Source: Chryseobacterium sp. c4a (lineage in GTDB: Bacteria > Bacteroidota > Bacteroidia > Flavobacteriales > Weeksellaceae). From it: a DNA stretch of 64,000 nucleotides. The position numbers and the translations under genes are program-made. The stretch spans positions 682,001 to 746,000 of the forward strand of contig NZ_WXVU01000001.1 in the NCBI RefSeq assembly GCF_009900745.1. Reading direction: 5' to 3'. The notes beneath the pieces were generated by a model. The model was not told the origin of the DNA. It ran no database searches and saw only the letters and a list, made by a program, of their open reading frames with translations. Shown piece after piece: positions 24,618 through 34,285 of this stretch (position 1 is the first letter of the stretch; each line of letters begins with the position of its first letter).

Positions 24618-24625
24618 CGAAGATA
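24618..24625 (-). promoter_or_regulatory. Possible -7 box for the yciI-xth unit (TATCTTCG)
   Basis: One mismatch to TAnnTTTG, read on the minus strand, about 14 bases upstream of the YciI-like ATG. The -33 element is not clear. Confidence 0.35.
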
Positions 24626-24723
24626 TGAACTCTCAGAGACTCTATAAAAAAGAAGCGGGAAAAATAATTTTATAACTGCTTTCTGTTATTTCTTTTTTTT
24701 TTAAATGATTTAAAATATTGGAA

Positions 24724-24764
24724 AGAAAAATGGTTCTTCATCACATCATGATGAAGAACCATTT
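24724..24764 (-). terminator. Terminator after the NmrA-like gene
   Basis: A perfect 16-base stem (24728-24743 with 24749-24764) and a 5-base loop; on the minus strand it runs into a T tract. It is 75 bases past the stop of the NmrA-like gene. Confidence 0.85.
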
Positions 24765-24838
24765 ACTTTTAATGACAACATATCCTTTTTAAAATATGTA
24801 TAAGCTGATATTCGTATGGACTAATTTTTACTTAATAA

Positions 24839-25747
24839 TTACTTTGGAATATCCAGATTAGCCTTTGCCCAGCTCATGATTCCAATGACCGGAATTTGTT
24901 GCTGATGATTAAAGGTTTGCTCCATAGGCCAGCTTACCCCTGGATGTGTAAATACCAGTCTGTATTTATGGAAAATATTTTCCGGATCATTTTCGAGCGA
25001 CGTTTTTAAATGTTCATTATCCCATAAAATACGGTCAAAGGGCTTATTATAAAGTGTTTCCAAATGTTGAGCAATTTGTGTGAATGTTGCTGTTTCTCCT
25101 GATATAAAAACCGACATATTAATAATTTCTGGTTGATGAAATAATACTTCGACCGTTAATTTACCAATGTCTTCACAACAGGTGAGTGTCAATGAATTTT
25201 CCCAAGATCCTAAAGCATGGATGGTTTCGTTTTCTAAACTTACTACACCAAAATCCTCTCTAAAAAGGAAACTGGTTATCATTCCTGTAGATACAATAAC
25301 CCATTTAGTGTTAGACTGGCTGCGTAATAAATCACGCACATCAAGTTGTTCATCAAATACAGGTTGTACGCTGCCACGACCTATTTTATCATAATTTGCA
25401 CCAAATTGCCAAGGTACATAGCGAGAAACTCCACCTTCTAAAACCGCTTTAGTAATTTTTACCTGCATGCCTTTTCCGATAGAAAAACCACTGCAGCAGA
25501 TGACAGTATCATACTTGGAGAAAACTTTTGCCAGCTCATTAGTACTGCTTTTAACTAAATCAATCGGCTCGAGAGTGGTGTTCTCAAAGACTTTGTTTCT
25601 CGATAAATCATGAATGGAATTTGTACCTGGTTGTACAAGCGCTGAAATTTTGAATTCTACCTGATGAGTACTCTGATAATCATAGAGAGCCTGAAGCATT
25701 GATAAGCCAACTTCTCCCGTACCAATAACTAAAAATGAATGATTCAT
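24839..25747 (-). CDS. NmrA/isoflavone reductase-like NAD(P)-binding oxidoreductase
   Basis: A 302-residue protein with an N-terminal Rossmann motif GTGEVGLSMLQAL and the layout of the NmrA/aromatic alcohol reductase group. It has SALVQPG after the second strand, CCSGFSIGKG around residue 90 and RYVPWQFGANYDKIGRG at the position of the catalytic region. Start chosen at 25747, ten codons inside the longest frame, because it gives the usual short lead to the Rossmann strand. It lies 89 bases downstream of an AraC-type regulator gene on the same strand and is a likely target of it. The substrate is unknown. Confidence 0.75.
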   Translation of the reverse strand: MNHSFLVIGTGEVGLSMLQALYDYQSTHQVEFKISALVQPGTNSIHDLSRNKVFENTTLEPIDLVKSSTNELAKVFSKYDTVICCSGFSIGKGMQVKITKAVLEGGVSRYVPWQFGANYDKIGRGSVQPVFDEQLDVRDLLRSQSNTKWVIVSTGMITSFLFREDFGVVSLENETIHALGSWENSLTLTCCEDIGKLTVEVLFHQPEIINMSVFISGETATFTQIAQHLETLYNKPFDRILWDNEHLKTSLENDPENIFHKYRLVFTHPGVSWPMEQTFNHQQQIPVIGIMSWAKANLDIPK

Positions 25748-25836
25748 TGTATTTACTATTATTTGTTTCTGATGCAAAATTAGAATGCTTAAGAAAAATA
25801 GTTAATGCAAAAAAACGTGCAATAATTGCAAAAATT

Positions 25837-26742
25837 CTAGTTGGTACGATATTCCATTGGTGTTTTGCCTGTATTCTTTTTGTAGAAGTTAATAAAGTGT
25901 GGCGTTTCCTGAAAATGAAGGCACCAGGCAATTTCTTTTATTGAATAATTAGAATGTCTTAGCAGGACATCCGCTTCTTCTATAATACGGTCATGAATTA
26001 ATTGTTGTGTAGTTTTACCGGTATTTCTTTTTAGATATTGATTGAGATTGCCAGTACTACAATTCAGTTTAGAAGCAAAGTATAATGGTGTTTTACCTCG
26101 CAAAGGCTGATCAGGATTAATAATGAAGAATTCGGTTTCCAATTGTTTAAAAAAACGCTCATCAAGGGTATCTTCATTTCGATTTGATGAAATGATACTT
26201 GCCGGGATTGATTTTTGCACATAATGGATAATGTCAAAGATCCGTCCACGGATTACCAGTTCTTTAAATGCATAATCCGATGTGTTTTCCTTTTCTATAT
26301 CATTAAATAATGTAAAAAGATGATGGTATTCCGATTCAGTTAGAGAGTGTGCAAATACTTTTCGATCATGAAAAACCGGCCAGTTACGTAAGTTGATCTT
26401 GGAGGTTCCCCGCAGAAAATTATCAGTACATATACAATATGTTCCTTCAAAATTTTTGTCATTGGTCTGAAAAGAAGATCGTGTTAGAGGATCTGTGAAT
26501 ACAATAGAATAACCAGAAATAGGGATATAAAGATCATTGCATTGATACATCCCTTCACCTTTAAGCAAAGCAATTTTGAAAAATGGCTTTCGTTGTAGTC
26601 TTTCACAAGCAGATAAGTCTCTTTTTAGATCTTTCCAATACAGCAAATCGAAATGTCCGGTATAATTCGTTTCAACGATCTTTTCACTATTTACATATTG
26701 ATTGTAAAATAGCTCAATATCAGGTTTGTTCATTTTACTCAA
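25837..26742 (-). CDS. AraC-family transcriptional regulator
   Basis: A 301-residue regulator. Residues 1-185 form a cupin-like effector domain, and residues 200-301 hold the double helix-turn-helix DNA-binding domain, with YFASKLNCSTGNLNQYLKR in the first and SIKEIAWCLHFQETPHFINF in the second, ending in the usual FYKKNTGKTPMEYR. It probably controls the NmrA-like gene next downstream on the same strand. The ligand is unknown. Confidence 0.9.
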   Translation of the reverse strand: MSKMNKPDIELFYNQYVNSEKIVETNYTGHFDLLYWKDLKRDLSACERLQRKPFFKIALLKGEGMYQCNDLYIPISGYSIVFTDPLTRSSFQTNDKNFEGTYCICTDNFLRGTSKINLRNWPVFHDRKVFAHSLTESEYHHLFTLFNDIEKENTSDYAFKELVIRGRIFDIIHYVQKSIPASIISSNRNEDTLDERFFKQLETEFFIINPDQPLRGKTPLYFASKLNCSTGNLNQYLKRNTGKTTQQLIHDRIIEEADVLLRHSNYSIKEIAWCLHFQETPHFINFYKKNTGKTPMEYRTN

Positions 26743-26902
26743 TTTATTAACTCAGAACCTTTATGTAATACCTTTTGATCATAAGTCGCTAACAAATGTA
26801 GTGAAGAATTTTCATGATAGGCTATTAGAGTTTTTTTACTTCTTTCGGAGTGATAACAATCTGGTAGAAACTATTTTGATAAGATCTGAAATTATCATAT
26901 TA

Positions 26903-26938
26903 AAAAAGCGGGAAAAATCAATTGATTTTTCCCGCTTT
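26903..26938 (-). terminator. Terminator after porX
   Basis: A perfect 34-base palindrome (17-base arms starting AAAGCGGGAAAAATCAA) 32 bases past the porX stop, followed on the minus strand by a T run. It could also act on rightward transcription. Confidence 0.9.
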
Positions 26939-26969
26939 AAACCCAAAATTAAATAAACTATGAAAAAAA

Positions 26970-28514
26970 CTACTTGGGTTCTAAAATGCTGATAGGAATG
27001 ATACATTCTTCCAATGAGATTCCACCGTGTTGATAGGTTTCTTTATAGTAATTTACAAAATGATTGTAGTTCTTAGGATAAGCAAGGAATATGTTGTTTT
27101 TAGCAAAAATATATTTCGAGCTCAGGTTTCCTTTGGGAAGGAAAAGTTTTTCCGGATTGGTAATCGCCCAAACATCACTATCATCATACGTTAAACTTTT
27201 ACCTGTCTTATATCGGATATTAGTAGAGGTTTCTCTGTCGCCCACTACTTTACTTGGTTTTTTAACATAAACAGTTCCGTGGTCTGTGGTAATTACTAAT
27301 TTATATCCGTTTTCAGCTGCTGTCTTAATAATTTTCAGTAATGAAGAGTTTTCAAACCAGTTAAGCGTTAGAGAACGGAAAGTCTTATCATCACGGATAA
27401 GCTGATCCACAATATGGTTGTCTGTTTTAGCATGAGAAAGGATATCGATGAAGTTGTAAACAATCACCAATAAATCATTGTTTTTATGCTGATTGAAATC
27501 ATCATAAATTTTTCTTTCAAAATCCGCGTTCAATACTTTCAGGTATTTCATAGATTTTGAACCAAGACCAATTCTTTTCATTTGATCTTCCAGGAAGTCA
27601 CGTTCAAATTCATTCTTGTTTCCTTCTTCATTATCGTTAAACCATTTATCTGGAAAACGTTTTTCTATTTCTGATGGCATTAACCCTGCAAAGAAAGAGT
27701 TTCTTGCATATTGGGTAGCCGTTGGAAGAATACTGTAATAATAATCTTCAGAGATTTTATTGTAATATTTTGTAAATAATGGTTCAATCACTTTCCACTG
27801 ATCATATCGAAGATTATCAACCATTAATAAAAGTACCTTATCTTTTTCTACCTCAGGTTTTACTTTCTCTTTGAAAAGGGTATGGCTCATAAGAGGTTTG
27901 TCCGAATCAATAAGCCAGTCAGCATAATTCTTTTCAATAAATTTGGCAAACTGGATATTAGCTTCCTCTTTCTGAGACTGTAGAAGATCAGCAAATTCAT
28001 TATCTGCCACTTTGTCGAACTTAATCTCCCAGCTAAGGATTTTTTTATAATATTCTGCCCAGTCCTGATACGTTCTCAAATAAGAAAGTTCCATAGACAG
28101 ATTTCTGAATTCCTGTTGGTATTGTAAAATTGTTTTTTGTTCTACAAGATTATCTTGCTGAAGGTTTTTCTTCAATGAAAGCAAGATCTGGTTCGGATTT
28201 ACAGGTTTTAGAATATAATCTGCAATTTGAGAACCGATAGCCTCTTCCATAATATGTTCCTCCTCACTTTTGGTTACCATTACTATTTTTAAAGAATTAT
28301 CTTTATCCTTAATCATAGGAATTGCTTCCAATCCGGAAATACCCGGCATATTTTCATCAATGAGCGTTAGGGCAAATTTCTCTGAATCCATAAGTTCCAA
28401 AGCCTCATTCACATTGTTAACAGGAGTTACCTGATAACCTTTCTTTTCTAAAAATACGATATGAGGTTTAAGTAAATCTATTTCATCATCGATCCATAAT
28501 ATCTTTTCTGACAT
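26970..28514 (-). CDS. porX: PorX, response regulator with PglZ domain controlling type IX secretion
   Basis: A 514-residue two-domain protein. Residues 1-120 are a receiver domain with the acidic pair WIDDE (9-11), phospho-acceptor Asp53 in TLIDENMPG and the lysine of YILKPVN. Residues about 205-514 are a PglZ/alkaline phosphatase-like domain with MVDNLRYDQW and TTDHGT carrying metal-binding aspartates. In Porphyromonas gingivalis PorX acts with PorY to control type IX secretion genes and has phosphodiesterase activity on oligonucleotides. No porY is next to it. It appears monocistronic with a strong terminator behind. Confidence 0.93.
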   Translation of the reverse strand: MSEKILWIDDEIDLLKPHIVFLEKKGYQVTPVNNVNEALELMDSEKFALTLIDENMPGISGLEAIPMIKDKDNSLKIVMVTKSEEEHIMEEAIGSQIADYILKPVNPNQILLSLKKNLQQDNLVEQKTILQYQQEFRNLSMELSYLRTYQDWAEYYKKILSWEIKFDKVADNEFADLLQSQKEEANIQFAKFIEKNYADWLIDSDKPLMSHTLFKEKVKPEVEKDKVLLLMVDNLRYDQWKVIEPLFTKYYNKISEDYYYSILPTATQYARNSFFAGLMPSEIEKRFPDKWFNDNEEGNKNEFERDFLEDQMKRIGLGSKSMKYLKVLNADFERKIYDDFNQHKNNDLLVIVYNFIDILSHAKTDNHIVDQLIRDDKTFRSLTLNWFENSSLLKIIKTAAENGYKLVITTDHGTVYVKKPSKVVGDRETSTNIRYKTGKSLTYDDSDVWAITNPEKLFLPKGNLSSKYIFAKNNIFLAYPKNYNHFVNYYKETYQHGGISLEECIIPISILEPK

Positions 28515-28606
28515 AATTTATTTTTTACATGGTTATTGTATCAAAATGTTGACCAAATCCTTTTAAAATCTCACAAAATAGGAAGTTTAAAAGTTAAATA
28601 TTAGTT

Positions 28607-28637
28607 AAATGGAAATACCCCTTGATATTTCCCATTT
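28607..28637 (-). terminator. Possible terminator after the S41 peptidase gene
   Basis: An 11-base stem (AAATGGAAATA with TATTTCCCATTT, one bulged base) lies 10 bases past the stop. The T tract on the minus strand is weak. Confidence 0.4.
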
Positions 28638-28646
28638 CAATACGTT

Positions 28647-30290
28647 TCAATTCTTATTTTTTATATACAGCAAAGCTCTTTCCAAAACTTCATCTTTTCC
28701 GTTTTTTATTCCTTCTACATTTGGTTTTACCAGAATATCCGGGATAATTCCGATTCTTTGGGTTTCTCTGCCATCAGGATAATAAGCACCGAGTCCGGTA
28801 AAGCAAGTGTCTAAGCCGGCCAATTTAAATCTGATAACATCTCCATTGGCACCTGAAGTATTACTACCAATTACTTTGGCTTTTGGATGTTGCTTGAACA
28901 TCATGGTTGTAGTCTCTGCCTGGCTTTGTGTATTTTCGTCTGCCAAAACAATTACATTTCCTTTATAATAATCGGGATTCATTACACCAATATTGTTCTT
29001 TCTGCTATAAAATTTTCCAGGGTAAGTAGTTTCTGAGAAGTTAAACAGATAATAAGTGCTGGATTGAGGGAGTAGCAGTTTACTTAAATGAATGATAGTC
29101 TGATTGGGGTAATTTCTACTATCGAAAATGATAGATTCTGTGGATTTCAGATTTTTATACATTTCATTCACATCATCTTGGGTAAGAATTCCCATGTTGA
29201 CATATCCGATTTTCTTTTCTTCATCTAAAAATTTCCATTTTTGAGGAGTCGGAATCTTTACCATGATGATATCTTTAAGAAGATAAGTTTTGGCAATGAT
29301 TTCTAAATTTTGTCCATTTCTTTCCAGCTTCACCGAAAGAGAATCACTTTTACTAAAAAGAAGCTTATTTTTTATCTTATTTACTTTACCCCATGAATTA
29401 GACGCTGGGACATATTTTCCAAGGGAATTGACCATTTGAGGAATTGTTTTTCCATTGACATCGTAAATAGCATCACCAATATTAAAAGGTGTCTCTTCGT
29501 GAAACTTGTTTCCATTGATTTTTGTGATCACCAATTTTCCTTCGGCATAAGAATATTCTACCGGAAGTTTTTTGTCGCCATATTGAGTAAGGTTTATCGT
29601 TGGCGATGAAAGAAAAGCATGCGAATCGTCAGTCTTTGTTACCAGTTCAGCTAAGGTCAGCTGATAATCCTTATCGTTATTGATGCTGACAAATTTGGGA
29701 ATCATTTCTTTTAATACATCATTCCAATTTTGATCTGTTTCATATTTATAAGGAAAAAAATATTCCACATAATTCCAGTATCTGAAAAGTTCTAGTAAGC
29801 TGGTTATTTTTAAGGTAAATCGTGACCCATAAGAATTTTCATTCCGGAAGAATATTTTTCGCCCTCCCGTTCCTATATAATGATTGCTTCCAATATTACG
29901 ATTGCTTTCAATATAGCGAAGCTTTTGAGAGATTGCTTCCGTGAATATATCACGATTATCCATCCAGCTTAGGTCAAAATTTTTCAGAAAATAAGTTTTA
30001 TCATTTTGAGGTAAGCACCCCGTACACTCATCAATTTTTCCAAGACTTGTAATCCAATTAGAGTACAACGCGTTCAATGTGGCCTTATCATTAATTTTTT
30101 CAAGCTCATTAATTTTTTGAAAAAGTTGTTGATCCCAATTCAGAGTTCCCTTGGCTACGTTGGGATGGTAATACTTTAAAAATCCCCAGACTCTGCAGAG
30201 AGATTCCAGTTTTTGATTTTCAGATAAAACCTGTGCGGAAAAATGTAGACTTAAAAATAAAAAAATGAAAAGAGAATACTTTCTCATCAA
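28647..30290 (-). CDS. S41 family (C-terminal processing-type) peptidase, secreted
   Basis: A 547-residue protein with a signal peptide ending in HFSAQ. The middle has a PDZ-like segment (EETPFNIGDAIYDVNGK near residue 275). The C-terminal peptidase core has VIVLADENTQSQAETTTM, where the serine of SQAE is the likely nucleophile, and PDGRETQRIGIIPD, typical of S41 enzymes of Bacteroidota. It probably works in the periplasm or at the surface. Two adjacent ATG codons (30290, 30287) could start it. The upstream space contains a dispersed repeat. Confidence 0.88.
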   Translation of the reverse strand: MMRKYSLFIFLFLSLHFSAQVLSENQKLESLCRVWGFLKYYHPNVAKGTLNWDQQLFQKINELEKINDKATLNALYSNWITSLGKIDECTGCLPQNDKTYFLKNFDLSWMDNRDIFTEAISQKLRYIESNRNIGSNHYIGTGGRKIFFRNENSYGSRFTLKITSLLELFRYWNYVEYFFPYKYETDQNWNDVLKEMIPKFVSINNDKDYQLTLAELVTKTDDSHAFLSSPTINLTQYGDKKLPVEYSYAEGKLVITKINGNKFHEETPFNIGDAIYDVNGKTIPQMVNSLGKYVPASNSWGKVNKIKNKLLFSKSDSLSVKLERNGQNLEIIAKTYLLKDIIMVKIPTPQKWKFLDEEKKIGYVNMGILTQDDVNEMYKNLKSTESIIFDSRNYPNQTIIHLSKLLLPQSSTYYLFNFSETTYPGKFYSRKNNIGVMNPDYYKGNVIVLADENTQSQAETTTMMFKQHPKAKVIGSNTSGANGDVIRFKLAGLDTCFTGLGAYYPDGRETQRIGIIPDILVKPNVEGIKNGKDEVLERALLYIKNKN

Positions 30291-30368
30291 AAGATTGAGT
30301 TTTTCTCAAAGATAAGTGATTAATGTAAGAATAGCAAAGGTTTTTTGAGGAATAATTAAGTAGGAAAT

Positions 30369-30498
30369 CCGGGAGTTGGAAGAAGGAAGTTCCTGGATGT
30401 TGTAACAGTCAATATATAGTAATGATTTTCAAAATCAGCCAACTTTAATTATTCATTGTGCTCAATAACTTCCAGCCTCCCTCTTCCAGCTTCCTGCC
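30369..30498. repeat. Dispersed repeat with inverted GGAAGCTGGAAG-type arms, copy 1
   Basis: A left arm (30369-30395, GGGAGTTGGAAGAAGGAAG) and a right arm (30463-30498, complement of GGAAGCTGGAAGAGGGAGGC) surround about 67 A+T-rich bases. The right arm read on the minus strand nearly matches the left arm of the element at 60272. It sits between the starts of two divergent genes and upstream of the promoter at 30537. No coding capacity. Confidence 0.65.
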
Positions 30499-30536
30499 TT
30501 AATACTAATTTAATCCTCCCTCAAAATTAAAATCCC

Positions 30537-30544
30537 TAACTTTG
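30537..30544 (+). promoter_or_regulatory. -7 promoter box for the HD phosphohydrolase (TAACTTTG)
   Basis: A TAnnTTTG match ending 21 bases before the ATG at 30566. It overlaps the alternative start at 30542, which rules that start out. Confidence 0.65.
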
Positions 30545-30565
30545 TTTACTTATATAGAAGTTCCA

Positions 30566-31792
30566 ATGCAGAATAAGCTAAAAATTATCAACGATCCTGT
30601 TCATGGATTTATCAAAATACCTCACGAAATTTTATTTGATATTATTGAACATCCTTATTTTCAAAGATTGAGGAGGATTGGGCAGACCGGCCTGTTGAAC
30701 CTGATTTTTCCGGGAGCGACGCACACAAGGTTTCATCATGCCCTGGGAGCGATGCATTTGATGTTTACAGCATTAGAAACCTTAAAGCAGAAAGGCGTTA
30801 AGATTTCTGAAGAAGAAGAAAAAGGAGCGATGCTGGCTATTTTAATGCATGATATCGGACATGGGCCATTCTCTCATGCTTTGGAGAGTATGCTGATGGA
30901 CGATTGGCATCACGAAAAACTATCTTTGCTTTTGATGAATAAGCTGAACGAAGAATTTGATGGTCAATTATCCATGGCCATTGAAATGTTTCAGGGGCAA
31001 TACCACAGAAAGTTTTTTAATCAACTGATTTCATCTCAGCTGGATGTAGACCGATTGGATTATCTGAAAAGAGATAGCTTTTTTACAGGCGTGTCGGAAG
31101 GAAATATTAATACACAGAGAATTATTTCCATGATGAATGTTTGTGAAGAAGGAGAATTGGTTATTGATGCAAAAGGTATTTATTCTATAGAAAATTTTTT
31201 AACCGCCAGAATGTTCATGTACTGGCAGGTATATTATCATAAAACCTCTGCTTTGGCAGAATTTCTATTAGTGAAGATTCTTGAAAGAGCAAAATATCTG
31301 ATTTCTCAAGGGGTTGAATTGCCGGCTACAGAGAATTTAAAGTATTTTTTATACCGTGGAAAAAGCACTGCAACGGATGAAGATATAGAAAGATTTACCA
31401 AATTGGATGATAATGATGTGATTCAAGCCATGAAAGAATGGCAGAATTCCGACGATTTTGTCTTATCCTATTGGTGTAAAAGTGTTATCGAGAGAAATCT
31501 TCCAAAAACTATTATTTCATCACATCCTTTTGATCAGAAGATTATTGAAGAAAAAATAAAAATTACCAATGAATTTTTTGAAATTGATAACGGGACAGAA
31601 TTGGTTCATGAGATAAAAAGAAAACTTTTACCATACGATACCGAAAAGCAACCCATTTATTTATTGCAGAAAAATGGGAAAAGAATGAAGCTTCACGAGT
31701 CGGAAGATCAGCTTTTATCAGGGTTGATGGTTAATAAAACCACTCGTTATATTCTTATGTTTCCAAGAGATATATCCCGTTTAGATTCTTAA
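30566..31792 (+). CDS. HD-domain phosphohydrolase, SAMHD1/dGTPase-like
   Basis: A 408-residue protein. The HD metal site is complete: HTRFHHALG near residue 53 for the first histidine, MHDIGHGPFSHALE for the His-Asp pair, and DVDRLDYLKRD for the last aspartate. NDPVHGFI at the N-terminus and RRIGQTG are typical of the YdhJ/SAMHD1-like group, whose tested members hydrolyse dNTPs. The activity of this one is not proven. The start at 30566 is chosen from the promoter position. It is followed after 71 bases by lpxD with its own promoter. Confidence 0.85.
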   Translation: MQNKLKIINDPVHGFIKIPHEILFDIIEHPYFQRLRRIGQTGLLNLIFPGATHTRFHHALGAMHLMFTALETLKQKGVKISEEEEKGAMLAILMHDIGHGPFSHALESMLMDDWHHEKLSLLLMNKLNEEFDGQLSMAIEMFQGQYHRKFFNQLISSQLDVDRLDYLKRDSFFTGVSEGNINTQRIISMMNVCEEGELVIDAKGIYSIENFLTARMFMYWQVYYHKTSALAEFLLVKILERAKYLISQGVELPATENLKYFLYRGKSTATDEDIERFTKLDDNDVIQAMKEWQNSDDFVLSYWCKSVIERNLPKTIISSHPFDQKIIEEKIKITNEFFEIDNGTELVHEIKRKLLPYDTEKQPIYLLQKNGKRMKLHESEDQLLSGLMVNKTTRYILMFPRDISRLDS

Positions 31793-31828
31793 ATAATATT
31801 AAAATTGAATATCTGAAATCAAAAAATG

Positions 31829-31857
31829 TTTGCAAATTATAGAATTTCTTATCTTTG
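31829..31857 (+). promoter_or_regulatory. Promoter of the lpx operon: TTTG, 17 bases, TATCTTTG
   Basis: Both elements of the Bacteroidota consensus are present with normal spacing: TTTG at 31829-31832 and TATCTTTG at 31850-31857. The ATG of lpxD begins only seven bases after the -7 box, so the transcript would start at or almost at the initiation codon. Confidence 0.75.
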
Positions 31858-31863
31858 CAGAAT

Positions 31864-32895
31864 ATGGAATTCACAGCTTCGCAAATTGCAAGTTTTATTG
31901 ACGGAAAAATAATAGGTGATGAAAATGCACTTATTACAGGGGTTTCTCCAATTGAAAATGGAGAATCAGGACATCTTTCTTTTATAGCACAAGATCGATT
32001 TTCTCATTTTTTAGATACCTCAAAGTGCTCTGTAATCATCGTTTCGGAAAAACTTCTGAATAAAAATAGTTATAACCCTACCTTAATTGTAGTAAAAGAT
32101 GCTTATTTATCTTTTCAGATTCTGATGAACTTATATCAGGAGATGAGAGGAAGAAAAGAAGGCATTGAAGATGGTTCATCCATTCATGATTCAGCTGTGA
32201 TAGGTGAAAAAGCTTATATAGGAGCATTTACGTATGTTTCCGAAAAGGCTAAGATTGGTGATGGGTCGCAGATTTATCCACATGTATACATTGGAAAAGG
32301 AGTAAAAATTGGTAAAAACTGTAAAATAGACAGTGGTGCCAGAATTTATGACTACTGTATCATTGGAGATAACTGTGTCATTCATTCTAATACAGTAGTA
32401 GGAGGAGATGGTTTCGGGTTTCAGCCCACGGCTGAGGGATTCAAAAAAATTCCACAGCTTGGAAATGTAATCATTGAAGATGATGTAGAAATTGGTTCAA
32501 ACTGTAGTATAGACAGAGCCACTATAGGTTCTACCATTATTGGAAAAGGAACAAAAATTGATAATCTGATCCAGATTGCTCACAATGTGAAAATAGGACA
32601 AAACAATGTTATTGCAGCGCAAGCTGGAATTGCAGGTTCTACGACTATTGGAGACTGGAATCAAATCGGTGGTCAGGTAGGTGTTGTCGGACATATCAAA
32701 ATCGGAAACCAAGTGAAGATTCAGGCTCAGAGTGGCGTGAACTCTAGTGTTAACGATAGAGAAACTTTATATGGTTCTCCGGCAATCAGCTATAATGACT
32801 ATTTAAGAAGCTATGTACATTTCAGAAATTTCCCTGAAATAGTCAACAGAATAAATAATCTTGAGAATAACTCAAAAGATAATACTAATGAGTGA
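31864..32895 (+). CDS. lpxD: UDP-3-O-acylglucosamine N-acyltransferase LpxD
   Basis: A 343-residue left-handed beta-helix acyltransferase, third step of lipid A synthesis. The N-terminal uridine-binding domain ([17 protein letters not shown]) is followed by about ten hexapeptide-repeat coils ([20 protein letters not shown]), the catalytic histidine in [11 protein letters not shown] and a C-terminal helix. The start at 31864 lies just behind the promoter; an ATG nine bases upstream falls inside the -7 box. The gene overlaps lpxC-fabZ by 8 bases and heads the operon lpxD-lpxC/fabZ-lpxA. Confidence 0.95.
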   Translation: MEFTASQIASFIDGKIIGDENALITGVSPIENGESGHLSFIAQDRFSHFLDTSKCSVIIVSEKLLNKNSYNPTLIVVKDAYLSFQILMNLYQEMRGRKEGIEDGSSIHDSAVIGEKAYIGAFTYVSEKAKIGDGSQIYPHVYIGKGVKIGKNCKIDSGARIYDYCIIGDNCVIHSNTVVGGDGFGFQPTAEGFKKIPQLGNVIIEDDVEIGSNCSIDRATIGSTIIGKGTKIDNLIQIAHNVKIGQNNVIAAQAGIAGSTTIGDWNQIGGQVGVVGHIKIGNQVKIQAQSGVNSSVNDRETLYGSPAISYNDYLRSYVHFRNFPEIVNRINNLENNSKDNTNE

Positions 32896-34285
32896 TATGC
32901 AAAAAACGCTTCAGGAAGAGGTAACACTTTCTGGAATAGGCCTTCATACTGGTAAAGAAGTAAAACTTACCATCAAACCCGCAAAGGAAAATACGGGATT
33001 TGTATTTGTAAGAACCGATTTAGAGGGCAACCCTCAGGTTGAAGCTGATGTTAATTATGTAGTAGCAACAGAAAGAGGAACAACGTTAGAAAAGCTTGGC
33101 GTAAAAATCACTACCTGTGAGCACCTTTTGGCAGCTTTGGTAGGTTGTGATATAGACAATGCAATATTGGAAATGGATGCTTCTGAGCCGCCTATTTTAG
33201 ATGGATCTTCAAAATATTTTGTAGAAGCTATCGAAAGTGTAGGAGTGGTAGATCAGAATGTTGCCAGAGAATATTTGGTTGTAAAAGAAGTACTTACTTA
33301 CAGTGATCCGGCTACAGGTTCGGAAATTACAATCATTCCTTCAGATACTTACGAAGTAACTACTATGGTAGATTTTGGAACTAAAGTATTAGGAACTCAA
33401 AATGCTACCCTTAAAAATATTTCCGAATTTAAAGACGAAATCTCTTCAGCGAGAACATTCAGTTTCTTACATGAATTGGAAATGCTTTTAGATCACGGAT
33501 TGATCAAAGGTGGAGACATCTCCAATGCGATCGTTTATGTAGACAAGGATCTTACTCCGGAAACTACAGAAAAATTGAAAAAAGCCTTTGGTAAGGATAA
33601 TGTATCCATCAGACCAAACGGTATTCTTGATAACCTTAACCTAAACTATCCTAACGAAGCTGCAAGACACAAATTACTTGACGTAATCGGTGATTTAGCT
33701 TTAGCAGGAGTGAAAATTAAAGGGAAAGTTATTGCTAACAAACCAGGCCATTTCGTAAACACTCAGTTTGCGAAGAAACTAAATCGTCAGTGGAAATTGC
33801 AGAAAAAGAAAAACGTTCCGGATTTTGATCTTACGAAAGAACCGGTATTCGATATCAACGGAATCATGAAGCTTATGCCTCACAGACCTCCGTTCTTATT
33901 AATTGATAAAGTTCTTGAACTTTCAGATTCCCACGTAGTAGGATTGAAGAATGTTACCATGAACGAACCTTTCTTCGTTGGACACTTCCCTAAAGAGCCT
34001 GTAATGCCAGGTGTACTTCAGGTAGAAGCATTAGCTCAGACAGGTGGTATTCTTGTGCTGGCAAGCGTTCCGGATCCTGAAAATTATTCTACATATTTTA
34101 TTAAAATAGATAAAGTAAAATTCAAGAGAAAAGTAGTTCCAGGAGATACTATTATTTTCAAAATTGAATTAATAGAGCCTATCAGAAGAGGAATCGTACA
34201 CATGCAGGGGTACGGATATGTAGGAGATACAGTGGCAGTAGAAGCAGAGCTTATGGCTCAAGTTGCAAAAAATAAAGTTGATTAA
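32888..34285 (+). CDS. lpxC-fabZ: Bifunctional LpxC deacetylase / FabZ dehydratase
   Basis: A 465-residue fusion usual in Bacteroidota. Residues 1-305 are LpxC, UDP-3-O-acyl-GlcNAc deacetylase, with zinc ligands visible in [10 protein letters not shown] and [10 protein letters not shown]. Residues about 320-465 are FabZ, 3-hydroxyacyl-ACP dehydratase, with the catalytic His in [12 protein letters not shown] and Glu in [10 protein letters not shown]. Joining the two links the committed step of lipid A synthesis with fatty acid elongation, which compete for hydroxyacyl-ACP. The start at 32888 overlaps lpxD by 8 bases; the frame is open further upstream only through lpxD. The stop abuts lpxA directly. 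Confidence 0.95.
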   Translation: MSDMQKTLQEEVTLSGIGLHTGKEVKLTIKPAKENTGFVFVRTDLEGNPQVEADVNYVVATERGTTLEKLGVKITTCEHLLAALVGCDIDNAILEMDASEPPILDGSSKYFVEAIESVGVVDQNVAREYLVVKEVLTYSDPATGSEITIIPSDTYEVTTMVDFGTKVLGTQNATLKNISEFKDEISSARTFSFLHELEMLLDHGLIKGGDISNAIVYVDKDLTPETTEKLKKAFGKDNVSIRPNGILDNLNLNYPNEAARHKLLDVIGDLALAGVKIKGKVIANKPGHFVNTQFAKKLNRQWKLQKKKNVPDFDLTKEPVFDINGIMKLMPHRPPFLLIDKVLELSDSHVVGLKNVTMNEPFFVGHFPKEPVMPGVLQVEALAQTGGILVLASVPDPENYSTYFIKIDKVKFKRKVVPGDTIIFKIELIEPIRRGIVHMQGYGYVGDTVAVEAELMAQVAKNKVD